Source of the DNA: G965202915 sp965202915 | GTDB lineage: Bacteria > Pseudomonadota > Gammaproteobacteria > Eutrophobiales > Eutrophobiaceae | Length of the DNA: 64,000 bases | Assembly: GCA_965202915.1 (NCBI GenBank) | Contig: OZ241847.1 | Location: 186,001-250,000, forward strand | Direction: 5' to 3' | Shown here: positions 25,171-33,697 of the stretch, piece after piece | Numbering within the stretch: the first letter of the stretch is position 1 | Layout of the letters: each line of letters begins with the position of its first letter | Notes under the pieces: generated by a model | The model's database searches: none | What the model was told of the DNA's origin: nothing | The model's input: only the letters and a program-made list of their open reading frames with translations | Program-made: the position numbers and the translations under genes

Positions 25171-27531
25171 TTAAAAGCGTAGCCGTAGCCCGATATATGC
25201 GCTGATCGGTGCGCCGGGGCCGAGGAAGCGAGAATCGTCAAAGTCCCGACCATCCTCACCAAAGCCGGGGAGCTCATCGGGCTCACCGAACAGGCCAAAG
25301 GTTTCATAGTCGGTGTCGAATAGATTCCGGATGCTGGCCATTACGGTAAGGTTGGGGTTGATCTTATAGCTGCCGTGCAGGTTGACGATGGCATAGCCGT
25401 CTATGGTGTCCGATTGGTTGGATTCATCCCCCCTGACTACCTGGTTCGAGTTATAGATCATATTGGCGCCTATTGAAAGGCGTTCATTGAACGTATAATC
25501 GGCGCCCAGTTTAAGCGAGTGTTGCGGTATTCCGGGGATGCGGTCGCCCGCCTCCACCTGAATTGTATTGTTCTCGGCATCGGAATCGGCATCGTCATCG
25601 TCATCGTCATTGATGGGATGGTTAGCGCTGAAGCTCTCGAACGCAGTGTCGAAAGTGGCGTCGACAAAACTGTAGTTCAGATACCAGTCGAGCCGATCGC
25701 GGAATACGCCTTTGAGTCCGAGTTCGGCACCGACGCGCAGGGTGTCCCCGACGTTTGTGAAAAAGCCTTCATTTGAGGCCAAGCCACCGGTGGTGCCAAA
25801 GAGGATATCGTCTTCGTTGGTGCCGTGGAAACCGCCGACGTGGTAGCTGATGCCGTTGTCCAGGCGGCCTCTGAAACCGCCTTCAAAGCTTTTGTTGACG
25901 ACTTGTTGCAACGGCGGGTCGGCCAGGAATGCGTTGGGCAGGCTGCAGGGAGCGTCCGGATCGGCGCATAGTAATTCAATCGGAGTGGGCGCACGCGCTG
26001 ATTCACCATAGCCGCCATAGGCACCGATATTCTGGTTGATCTTATAGGTGAAGCCGATTGCCGGATTGACGCGGTCGAAGTCATGGTCGCCATTTAGGTC
26101 AGAATTTTCCTCCGCCAGAGGATCGAACGCACCGCGGTCAGTGAGGACGATATGGGAATTGTTGTATCTTGCCGAGGCGGTGATCGCCAATTGCTCATTG
26201 ACGGAGAAGGTATTGCTGGCATAGATCGACCAGATGCGATTGCGGGCTTTGATATTGACTCCGCTTTCGGGGACAAACAGGCCGCGGCCCATGGTGGAGC
26301 GGTCGTCTAACAGTGACGCGACTTCAACCCTCGAGAAAAAGTCGATCAGGCCCTGTTGGTAACCGGCGCCCAGAGAGAATTGATTGGCGCGACCGGCCAG
26401 ATCATGGGTGGCGGTGATTTGGATATCGCCGCCAAATCCCTGCTGTTCGCGCCGGCTGGTGTTGTTGATCGCCTCTCTACCAGTAGGACTCACTGGGATA
26501 GACATTCCTGTCTGGTCTGTTATGGACACAGACTCATCTTCTTCGCATAGCTCGCCGGCGGTGCCACCCGCTTCTTCGTCGCATTCTTCAAATTCACTGC
26601 CGTCGCCGTTAAAACTGTCGGTTTGATTGTCGCGGTAAAACGTGTTGGCGCTGAGTTGCAGTCGGTCGTTGAGCCAATGCGTGGCCTGCGCGGAAACCAT
26701 GATCAATTCATTTTCAGTTTGGTCCGGGGAGGTGAATATCTGGTTGCGGCCGCGTGCCAGCAATTCCACTGGGGCCGGACCGTTGCCGATTAAATCGGTG
26801 TTGGCATGATTGATATTGATATCCACGGCCGTTGCCTCAGCCTCGTAACTTAATGCCCCAAAAAAATTCAGTGCGTCGGACGGTGAGGCGTCGCGCCAGC
26901 CGTCTTCATCAAAGTAATTGCCGGTAAAGTAATAGCCCCAGGTTCCGTTGTTGGCGCCGCTTTCCAAGGTGGTTAAGACCCGTTCATAGGAACCGCCCTG
27001 GATTTCCAGGCTGTGCCCCGGATGGGTGAAGCCGGTTTTGGTGGTGATTGCCAGGGCGCCGCCAAGGGCGTTCAGGCCAAACACCGGATTGGCGCCGCCC
27101 ATCAAATTGACGCCGGCAATCGAGGACTCCGGGATCAGGTCCCAGTTGATCGAATCCCCGAACGGTTCATTGATACGGACGCCGTTTTGGTAGGCGGCCA
27201 ATCCCTGGGGCAGGCCGAGCAGCGGCGACAGGGTGTAGCCGCGATACTGCACGTCCGACTGCAGGGGATTATTCTGAGCGTTGTTGATGGTCACGCTGCC
27301 CAGGTTGCGATTGAGGAAATCGGTCAGATCAAAGCTCTGGGCCCGTTCCAGGTCTTCATCGGTGGCACTCTGGACGTTGAACGGGATCAGTTCTTTCGGC
27401 AGGCCGATCCCCTTGGTCGGCGTGACCCCGATCACCTTGATCACCTCATCTTCTTGTCCATGCCCGTGCATGGATACCAGCAATAATGCCAGTAACACCG
27501 CAATGTATTTTTTGTTATACCAGTCTGACAC
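25171..27531 (-). CDS. TonB-dependent outer-membrane receptor
   Basis: A 786-residue receptor with a signal peptide (cleavage near GHGQ), a plug domain (about 35-160; QSFDLTDFLNRNLGSVTINN, QYRGYTLSPLLGLPQGLAAYQNGVRINEPFG, GGANPVFGLNALGGALAI) and a 22-strand barrel ending in the aromatic terminus GLRLRF. Such receptors import large or scarce ligands with energy from TonB. Ligand unknown: no siderophore, cobalamin or glycan genes adjoin. One extracellular loop has a long run of aspartates encoded by a short-repeat tract (about 25585-25617). Gene is convergent with the lipoprotein terminator. Confidence 0.94.
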   Translation of the reverse strand: MSDWYNKKYIAVLLALLLVSMHGHGQEDEVIKVIGVTPTKGIGLPKELIPFNVQSATDEDLERAQSFDLTDFLNRNLGSVTINNAQNNPLQSDVQYRGYTLSPLLGLPQGLAAYQNGVRINEPFGDSINWDLIPESSIAGVNLMGGANPVFGLNALGGALAITTKTGFTHPGHSLEIQGGSYERVLTTLESGANNGTWGYYFTGNYFDEDGWRDASPSDALNFFGALSYEAEATAVDININHANTDLIGNGPAPVELLARGRNQIFTSPDQTENELIMVSAQATHWLNDRLQLSANTFYRDNQTDSFNGDGSEFEECDEEAGGTAGELCEEDESVSITDQTGMSIPVSPTGREAINNTSRREQQGFGGDIQITATHDLAGRANQFSLGAGYQQGLIDFFSRVEVASLLDDRSTMGRGLFVPESGVNIKARNRIWSIYASNTFSVNEQLAITASARYNNSHIVLTDRGAFDPLAEENSDLNGDHDFDRVNPAIGFTYKINQNIGAYGGYGESARAPTPIELLCADPDAPCSLPNAFLADPPLQQVVNKSFEGGFRGRLDNGISYHVGGFHGTNEDDILFGTTGGLASNEGFFTNVGDTLRVGAELGLKGVFRDRLDWYLNYSFVDATFDTAFESFSANHPINDDDDDDADSDAENNTIQVEAGDRIPGIPQHSLKLGADYTFNERLSIGANMIYNSNQVVRGDESNQSDTIDGYAIVNLHGSYKINPNLTVMASIRNLFDTDYETFGLFGEPDELPGFGEDGRDFDDSRFLGPGAPISAYIGLRLRF

Positions 27532-27653
27532 CTCTTTTTCCCCCTTTTACTGTGGCGAATGATTAAGCGGGACGAATTATAGTCTATTAGCTCGTGTAAG
27601 GGTAGTTTTAACGCCCGCGCTCGGCGGCACCGGTTCCGGGGTGGGGGTTGGCA

Positions 27654-28367
27654 CTATATATAGTGCTCCAGCAGGTCGCGCTCTTCGGTGGATAATTTTG
27701 GGTTTTGTAATCTGTTTTTGATCAATTCCTGAGATATGTCGTGGTTTTCAATCAGATTCTTTTTTTCCTCCGGGGACAGGGTGTCCATGAAAAACAGATT
27801 ATTGGCCGGGTAGTGACCGGCCTCGATGACCGCGTTGGCCTCGTTTGCCAATAGGCGGAATTTGCCAATGTCTTTGCTCAGCCGTTCATTGGCCAGGGTT
27901 TTGTCGGCAATGTCGGAGTGGTAAACGGCATGGATCTCCATGCGATAGCTGATGATATGGGCGGGGTCGTTGGTTTTGTCAATATCGGCTTCGATGTGTT
28001 CCAGCCGGGGCAACAGTAATTTGCGAATACCGTCCAGCACTTCCCGGTCTTTATGGCGTGCGGAATAGATATCGATTACGTTGTCTATGGAAAGTTGTTT
28101 ATAGTTATCGGTGGTGAATAATTCATTTTGCCGGTAGCTCAGTAATTTATGGTTTCTGAAGCCCAGTTGGGCATGGACGTCGGAGAGGTCGCGGATAAAT
28201 TTGTTGAAGCCCAGGGCACAGACCAGCTGAGTGTGATTCAGCCCCAGTTGGGCGGCAATTTTATCCAGCCTTTTGATCAGATCTGTTTCGTCGCCGGGAT
28301 CAGTCTTGTACATGATCCTGACCAGATCGTCATCGCCTGCAGTAAGCAATTGTTTGAAATCAACCAT
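27654..28367 (-). CDS. cytosolic protein of unknown function
   Basis: I do not recognise this 237-residue protein. It is predicted soluble, largely helical and rich in charged residues, without a signal peptide or membrane segment. Residues 45-75 (GLNHTQLVCALGFNKFIRDLSDV) could form a helical bundle core, and the C terminus (SPEEKKNLIENHDIS...LSTEERDLLEHYI) has two short helix-capping repeats. It lies between a TonB-dependent receptor and mtdA, all leftward but with gaps of 120 and 193 bases, so it may be its own unit. Confidence 0.7.
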   Translation of the reverse strand: MVDFKQLLTAGDDDLVRIMYKTDPGDETDLIKRLDKIAAQLGLNHTQLVCALGFNKFIRDLSDVHAQLGFRNHKLLSYRQNELFTTDNYKQLSIDNVIDIYSARHKDREVLDGIRKLLLPRLEHIEADIDKTNDPAHIISYRMEIHAVYHSDIADKTLANERLSKDIGKFRLLANEANAVIEAGHYPANNLFFMDTLSPEEKKNLIENHDISQELIKNRLQNPKLSTEERDLLEHYI

Positions 28368-28560
28368 GCGCTGTCAACGTCCCGTTAATGAGGTTGAAAT
28401 AATTTGGCCCCGTTTACGTCATTGTAATTTTAGTACAAAAAAAGTGCGATCCTGCAATTATATTGCGCTTGTGTTTATTCGCAGGTGCCCGATTCCCGAT
28501 TTTGTCGGCGGCACCGGCGATTGCCGGGGCGATTTTTTGAGTGTGACCCTCCGCACGTCG

Positions 28561-29418
28561 CTACGCCATTGATTTTGCCAGGGTGAAGATCTCCTCTGCG
28601 TCAAATACGCCGTCATTGGCGGCGAACAGCCTGGCTATGCAGGCCCGGTGCAGGGACAGTTTCAGCACCCCAAATCCAATCGCCCCCCAGACGGTTTTGC
28701 CATTATATTGCTTGCCTTTATCGCTCATGTCGGTGCCGCCGATACCAATCGGGGGGGTGGCGTTGGCGTCCGCGATCATTTCAATATGGGCGTTATTCCG
28801 CCAATGTTCCGGTTTGAGTAATTCGACCCCGGCGGCGCCGGTGGCAAAGACGATGCGGGCGTCTGCGATGGCGTCGCCTCTGGCGTCATTGTCGAATGCA
28901 ACCATAGGCGTCAGGTGCACGCCAAAACCCTTAGTCATCATTTGACAGGCATTTTCGGCGCGCTCGGCGGTGCGCGAGGTCAGGGTCACCTGCGCCCCTT
29001 CTTTGGCCAGCATAACCGCAACCCGCTGTCCGACCGGGCCGGTGCCGGCCAGCACGACGGCCTTTTTACCGGCCACCGTGCCACTGCTCAGCAATTTTGC
29101 AACCCCGGCGGCGGCGGTGGTATTGCTGCCGTTGCTGTCCAGCATCACCGATACTCGGAAATCGTAAAAGAATTTTTCCCGCACCGCGTTGAACAATGCC
29201 TCACCGGCGGCCATATTGCCGCCGCCAATAAAGATGGCGGTAAATTTTTTCTCTTTGGGGGCGCGGGTAAAGATCGCGCCTTCAACCAGGGGCGTGACGT
29301 TATCCGGGGTCACGCCTCCATGGCTAATGACCCGGTCCGCGCCGCCATCGTAAGCCACCACGGTATCGAATACCGATGGGTGGGCGTCGGTGTCAAATTG
29401 CAGTAAAAGTTTTTTCAT
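28561..29418 (-). CDS. mtdA: NADP-dependent methylenetetrahydrofolate/methylenetetrahydromethanopterin dehydrogenase
   Basis: A 285-residue protein closely resembling Methylobacterium MtdA: LLLQFDTDAHPSVFDTVVAYDGGAD at the start, the FIGGGNMAAGE segment, DSNGSNTTAAAGVA, the Rossmann loop VLAGTGPVGQR and the HRACIARLF...GVFDAEEIFTLAKSMA end. It oxidises or reduces methylene-H4F (or methylene-H4MPT) with NADP and is typical of the serine-cycle C1 network. It is not the FolD fold. It is divergent from fchA, the enzyme for the next step. The methylene-H4F from glycine cleavage could be its substrate in this cell. Confidence 0.93.
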   Translation of the reverse strand: MKKLLLQFDTDAHPSVFDTVVAYDGGADRVISHGGVTPDNVTPLVEGAIFTRAPKEKKFTAIFIGGGNMAAGEALFNAVREKFFYDFRVSVMLDSNGSNTTAAAGVAKLLSSGTVAGKKAVVLAGTGPVGQRVAVMLAKEGAQVTLTSRTAERAENACQMMTKGFGVHLTPMVAFDNDARGDAIADARIVFATGAAGVELLKPEHWRNNAHIEMIADANATPPIGIGGTDMSDKGKQYNGKTVWGAIGFGVLKLSLHRACIARLFAANDGVFDAEEIFTLAKSMA

Positions 29419-29635
29419 TGTGGCTTCTCCCCATTTATAGCTGTTTCAAATTGCCTTGATCTTGCCGTGCCGGCAGCGCGCAGTTGGGTCTATTATATCG
29501 GCTATGCGCTTCGATGGTATAAGTTATGCGGGTCCGGCCGATCTGTTGCCGGCTAAATCCATAATGGCAGCGATAAAATTTGCAGCAGGGTCGTGCCGGT
29601 GGTGATTAACGGTCATGCGGAATTTGAATCTGTTA

Positions 29636-29673
29636 TATAATCACCGCCGGGTTGGCGGATATTATTAAGGAGC
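29636..29673 (+). promoter_or_regulatory. fchA leader: -10 box, short hairpin and ribosome-binding site
   Basis: A perfect TATAAT (29636-29641) with only a weak -35, then a small hairpin CCGCC-GGGTT-GGCGG (29644-29658), then AAGGAG (29668-29673) 6 bases before the fchA ATG. The hairpin would fall at the very 5' end of the transcript. Confidence 0.4.
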
Positions 29674-29679
29674 GATTGA

Positions 29680-30303
29680 ATGATTAAAGATATGTCGATA
29701 CAACAGTTTCTGGATCAGCTGGCGGGCAAGGTGGCGACCCCGGGGGGGGGCGCGGCGGCGGCGATTTGCGGGGCGACCGGTGCCGCGCTGGTCAGCATGG
29801 TGGCCAATTTTACCATAGCCAAAAAGGGTTATGAGGACGTGGATGAAGAGGCCAGGGCAATGTTGGAGCAGTCCGAGGCATTGCGAACCCGGTTGACCGA
29901 TGCCATTCAAGATGATTTGCAGGTATTTGATCGAGTCATGTCCGCGTATGGTTTGCCGAAGGCCAGTGATGAGCAAAAGACCGCCAGGACCGAGGCGATA
30001 CAGGCGGCGTTAAAACAAGCGACTGATATACCACTGGCATGTGCACGCCTGTGCCGCGAAGTGGTGAATCTCAGTCTGGCCGCCGCGGAAAAAGGCAATC
30101 GTAACGTGATCAGCGACGCCGGCGTCGCGGTATTGGCCGGATACGCCGGCTTGAGAAGCGCGGCCTTGAACGTCTATATCAATACTGCCGGCATCAAAGA
30201 CCGGCAATTTGCCGATGATCGTTGCCGCCAGTTGGAGGCGCTGCTGGAGGGTACCGAAGGCTTGAAGGAACGCATTTACCAAACGGTAAAGGACAGGCTA
30301 TGA
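29680..30303 (+). CDS. fchA: methenyltetrahydrofolate cyclohydrolase
   Basis: A 207-residue member of the formiminotransferase-cyclodeaminase-like family, very similar to Methylobacterium FchA: FLDQLAGKVATPGGGAAAAICGATGAAL, YGLPKASDEQKTART, and NVISDAGVAVLAGYAGLRSAALNVYIN. It hydrolyses methenyl-H4F to 10-formyl-H4F (reversible), the step after MtdA. The conserved TPGGG motif is encoded by a run of nine G residues (29742-29750), a possible frameshift-prone tract. It is divergent from mtdA and its stop overlaps the convergent nadC end by 6 bases. Confidence 0.93.
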   Translation: MIKDMSIQQFLDQLAGKVATPGGGAAAAICGATGAALVSMVANFTIAKKGYEDVDEEARAMLEQSEALRTRLTDAIQDDLQVFDRVMSAYGLPKASDEQKTARTEAIQAALKQATDIPLACARLCREVVNLSLAAAEKGNRNVISDAGVAVLAGYAGLRSAALNVYINTAGIKDRQFADDRCRQLEALLEGTEGLKERIYQTVKDRL

Positions 30304-31194
30304 GCGGTGTTCGGCGGTGTCGATCCGCATTGAGAAATCGATGGCGTGCATGTGTTTGGTCAGGCTGCCGATGGAGACCGAATCAACCCCGGTTGCGACG
30401 ATTGTGGTGAGATTATCTTTATCTATGTTACCGGAGGCCTCGAGTTTGGCCCGCCCCCGGTTGATCGCGACCGCCTGTTTTAATTGATCGACGCTGAAGT
30501 TATCGAGCAATATGCCGTCCGCACCCGCTGACAGCGCTTGTTCCAATTCCTCCAGGGTTTCGACCTCGACGTGAACCGGTGGCCCCTGTTTTTTGGCCGC
30601 CGCGACCGCGTTGGACAATCCGCGTTGCGCCAGTATATGGTTTTCCTTTATCAAAAAGCCGTCATAAAGGCCGATCCGTTGGTGATCGCCGCCGCCGCAG
30701 ATCACCGCGTATTTCTGGGCCAGTCTCAGGCCCGGAATGGTTTTGCGGGTATCGAGCAGGCGCGCCTGGGTGCCGGCGATGATTTTGGCGTATTCAGCAA
30801 CGGTGGTGGCGGTGCCGGACAGGGTTTGCAGAAAATTGATCGCGGTGCGTTCTCCGCTCAGTAAGGGCCGGATCGGGCCTTGCAGTTTGCACAGGATTTG
30901 ATCGGCGTCAATCACGCGGGCGTCGTCGCTGAACCATTCCACGGTAATGCCTGGGTCAAGGCAATGAAATACTTCGTTAAACCAGTCACAACCGCATAAA
31001 ACCGCCTGTTCGCGTGCGATTAATGTAGCCGTGACCAGCGCCTCCCTCGGCACCAAGGCGGTGGTAATATCGCCCTGGCCCAGGTCTTCATCCAGTGCCG
31101 CCCGCACCGCCGATTTGATCGCCTGCGGTGGTATTTTACTGCGGAATCGCTTGTGCATGGGCCTGGGTATGGGCCTGGGCCTGGAATGATTCAT
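30298..31194 (-). CDS. nadC: nicotinate-nucleotide pyrophosphorylase (carboxylating)
   Basis: Makes nicotinate mononucleotide from quinolinate and PRPP in de novo NAD synthesis. The 298-residue protein shows ALDEDLGQGDITTALVP, the ERTAINFLQTLSGTAT segment, LLDTRKTIPGLRLAQKYAV and GADGILLDNFSVDQL, all NadC motifs. It is the last gene of an operon with egtC, egtB and an aspartic protease, starting 5 bases after the protease stop. Confidence 0.96.
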   Translation of the reverse strand: MNHSRPRPIPRPMHKRFRSKIPPQAIKSAVRAALDEDLGQGDITTALVPREALVTATLIAREQAVLCGCDWFNEVFHCLDPGITVEWFSDDARVIDADQILCKLQGPIRPLLSGERTAINFLQTLSGTATTVAEYAKIIAGTQARLLDTRKTIPGLRLAQKYAVICGGGDHQRIGLYDGFLIKENHILAQRGLSNAVAAAKKQGPPVHVEVETLEELEQALSAGADGILLDNFSVDQLKQAVAINRGRAKLEASGNIDKDNLTTIVATGVDSVSIGSLTKHMHAIDFSMRIDTAEHRS

Positions 31195-31199
31195 TGCCG

Positions 31200-31730
31200 C
31201 TATTGGCGCAGTGTGAGCTGATCGCCACGCTGGGTTAACTCCAGTTTTTTTAAGAAATTCATGCCCATCAGGACGTCGTCCTGATACATGGCCGGGTTGA
31301 TATTGGCCCTGACCTTTTTTTGGATGATGCCGCCTATCTGCACGCTATCGAGCACGGTGGCGAAGACATCGACGTTGCCGTTGGCGGTGGTCACCGGGTA
31401 GCGCCTGCCCCTGCGCAGGTTTAATTTTTTGGCGACGTGGCCGGGGATGCTGATATAGGTGGCGCCGGTATCCAGGAGTACGCTCACTTCACGGCCATTG
31501 ATCCGTGCCGGTGCAACGTAGTGGCCGGCCCGGTTGCGTTGTAATGTAACGGTTTTGTCGCGGACGTTGACGCCGGCGTTGAGGGCCTGGTTGGGGTTGT
31601 GCTGTGCGTCCAGATAGCGGTCAAATAAGAATGCCATGAGTCCCAGCAACAGCAACCAGGCACCTATGATCATGCCTTTGCCGATTTTTGCTTGATAGGG
31701 ATCAGGTCGCATCGACGGGGGACGCCTCAA
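31200..31730 (-). CDS. membrane-anchored retropepsin-like aspartic protease (clan AA, TIGR02281-type)
   Basis: A 176-residue protein with one N-terminal transmembrane segment (about 19-39, GMIIGAWLLLLGLMAFLF) and a periplasmic single-lobe aspartic protease domain with VLLDTGATYISIP (active Asp-Thr-Gly at about 91-93) and the second-half ANGNV...VRANINPAMYQDDVLMGMNFL segment. The single lobe implies a homodimer, as in retropepsins. Substrate unknown. It overlaps egtB by 4 bases and precedes nadC by 5, so it is co-translated with both; this pairing with an ergothioneine gene may be incidental. Confidence 0.85.
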   Translation of the reverse strand: MRRPPSMRPDPYQAKIGKGMIIGAWLLLLGLMAFLFDRYLDAQHNPNQALNAGVNVRDKTVTLQRNRAGHYVAPARINGREVSVLLDTGATYISIPGHVAKKLNLRRGRRYPVTTANGNVDVFATVLDSVQIGGIIQKKVRANINPAMYQDDVLMGMNFLKKLELTQRGDQLTLRQ

Positions 31731-32851
31731 TCAAACACCAGGCGCACGCCGGCAAATTGATGGCGTTTGTCCGGTTGGTAGTAATTCCTGAAACTGGGCC
31801 TTTTTATCGGCGCCTGGGTAAGATAACTGCCGCCCTTGAGTATGTAATGATTGTCATCGAAATACGGTTGTGAATAACCGGCGTAAGGGAAAGGTTTGAA
31901 GCCTTGATACGGGGAGAACGCATTGGCACACCATTCCCAGACTTTGCCCACGGCCTGCAACAGGTTTTTTTTACAGGCCAGTTCCCATTCATATTCGTGT
32001 GGCAGGCGCGCCTGGGCCCAGTTGGCATAGGCCTCGGCCTCATAGTAACTGATGCCGCACACCGGGTCCGTCGGCCCGGGCGTGCCGCCGGCATTCAGCC
32101 TGAGCCAGTAGTGGGGCTGTCGGATTTGATGGGTTTGGCGCCATTGCCAGCCTTGCCTGCTCCAGTAACGTCTGTTTTCATAGGCCCGTTCATCGACAAA
32201 TTGCTGATATTCGCCATTGCTGACCGGATGCAATCCGATCCTGTAGCTTCCAAGCCGCACCTGATGCGGCGGATATTCATTATCATAGGGGTGGTGGTGA
32301 TGAGTGGCGCCAATCCGGTAGGCGCCGCCTGCAACCCGGCATGAATCCTTTGACAAGGGCAGTGGCTTGATCGGTTTGGGGACGCCGGTGTCCTGCCTGG
32401 CCGCATCCAGAGATTGGTAGGCCAGGACTATGTTGATGGTTTCAAAATGCTGGCAATAATGTTGAATCAAAAAATGAATGAGAAAATCATTGCGCATTAA
32501 TTTATTATCCGGCGGATACTTTAGCGCCTGTTTGAGCGAAATTAAATTACGCCGCTGACAGTCCGCGGCCCAGGTAACCGTGCTGTGCTTGGTCGGCAGC
32601 CGTTCGCCTCTGGCGTGTTTTTTTGTCCGGGTGGGCTGGTATAATTGCGATAACTTATCGTCGGTTTTGCCAAGCCTGAGCAGTTTTTCCCGTATCCAGT
32701 AATTTTCGGTAAAGATGCAGTGCCCAAGATGCCAGCCTATCGGACTCAGATCGGGATGCAGTTGGCGCCTGAATAATTGCTCCGTTTGTTGGTCGACCGC
32801 GTCCAGCACCAGTCGTTGATAATGTTGCAGCTCGTCCAGCAGGGTATTCAT
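31727..32851 (-). CDS. egtB: EgtB-like iron-dependent sulfoxide synthase (ergothioneine)
   Basis: A 374-residue DinB-plus-FGE(SUMF1)-type enzyme. EgtB joins a cysteine-containing thiol (gamma-glutamylcysteine or cysteine) to trimethylhistidine with O2. The three iron ligands are visible: one of His41/His44 in PIGWHLGHC, and His131 and His135 in the HxxxHxE motif (HYCQHFE). The C-terminal FRNYYQPDKRHQFAGVRLVF is the EgtB family end. It is shorter than many EgtB proteins (~430). EgtC next door favours the gamma-glutamylcysteine route. A selenoneine-type SenA role cannot be excluded, but no SenB or SenC is beside it. Confidence 0.85.
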   Translation of the reverse strand: MNTLLDELQHYQRLVLDAVDQQTEQLFRRQLHPDLSPIGWHLGHCIFTENYWIREKLLRLGKTDDKLSQLYQPTRTKKHARGERLPTKHSTVTWAADCQRRNLISLKQALKYPPDNKLMRNDFLIHFLIQHYCQHFETINIVLAYQSLDAARQDTGVPKPIKPLPLSKDSCRVAGGAYRIGATHHHHPYDNEYPPHQVRLGSYRIGLHPVSNGEYQQFVDERAYENRRYWSRQGWQWRQTHQIRQPHYWLRLNAGGTPGPTDPVCGISYYEAEAYANWAQARLPHEYEWELACKKNLLQAVGKVWEWCANAFSPYQGFKPFPYAGYSQPYFDDNHYILKGGSYLTQAPIKRPSFRNYYQPDKRHQFAGVRLVFD

Positions 32852-33621
32852 AGGGTAAACAGGGTCCGGCTTCCGTCCGGGCTGAGCTCCATAATGGCAC
32901 GTTCGGCGAGCTTGTGCCAGCCTGGCGATTCATCGAATCTTTCGGAGGCGGCGAGGGCGGCGTTCGGATAGGCCGGGTGATTATGAGTGTAATAGAGCGT
33001 CGGGCAATCAACGTTGATCGCATGTCGGCACAGATAAAGGCGCCGGTCGGCGTAGAGTATGATACTGAGCATGGCCTCGATATCGGGGTCGAGAGATTCC
33101 AGCACTGCCATGGTCTGTTTGATCGCCTCCGGCAGGGTCTCGACCTGCGCGTGGATATGGCGTATCAATGCAAAGATATATTCAGAATCGGTGTTGCCGT
33201 CGATTTCGGTGCGCCGCTGAGCATTCAAGTGACCGAGTAATTGCTGTTTTATTCCGGAGGAAAATGGTTTTAGGTAGCCATTATGCAGATAGACCAGTTG
33301 GTCGGCGATAAACGGCTGGGTGTTGGCTATGCTCACCCCCTGGTTGCGGGTCGCGCTGCGGACGTTGGCCAGCCACATCCGGCTTTTCAGGCAGGCGCCC
33401 AACGCCGGCAGATTATTATCCGCCCATATCGGTAAAATGGATTTATAGGAGTGCATGGCATCGTCCTCGCCACTCCAGCAAAACCCAAAGCCATCGGCAC
33501 TGACCACCGCTTCCCGCATCTCTTTGGCCGCCCATGACTGCTTTAACAGACTGTGTTCGGGGGATAAAAGAAATTGTTCCAGGTTGATTTCTGAGCCAAT
33601 ATAGGCGGCTAAACGACACAT
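32848..33621 (-). CDS. egtC: class II glutamine amidotransferase, EgtC-like
   Basis: A 257-residue N-terminal-nucleophile hydrolase starting MCRLAAYIG, with Cys2 as the nucleophile. NVRSATRNQGVSIANTQPF and YLHNGYLKPF, and the GNTDSEYIFALI segment are conserved in EgtC, which removes the gamma-glutamyl group from the EgtB product. It is first in the operon egtC-egtB-protease-nadC and overlaps egtB by 4 bases. EgtD, the first enzyme, is encoded 27 kb away; egtA and egtE are not in the window. Confidence 0.87.
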   Translation of the reverse strand: MCRLAAYIGSEINLEQFLLSPEHSLLKQSWAAKEMREAVVSADGFGFCWSGEDDAMHSYKSILPIWADNNLPALGACLKSRMWLANVRSATRNQGVSIANTQPFIADQLVYLHNGYLKPFSSGIKQQLLGHLNAQRRTEIDGNTDSEYIFALIRHIHAQVETLPEAIKQTMAVLESLDPDIEAMLSIILYADRRLYLCRHAINVDCPTLYYTHNHPAYPNAALAASERFDESPGWHKLAERAIMELSPDGSRTLFTL

Positions 33622-33697
33622 GCTGATTTATCGATTATTATCGGTGTTGGTTTTAACGGGTAAATCATAACTTAATACAATATCATTGCTTAGGTTG

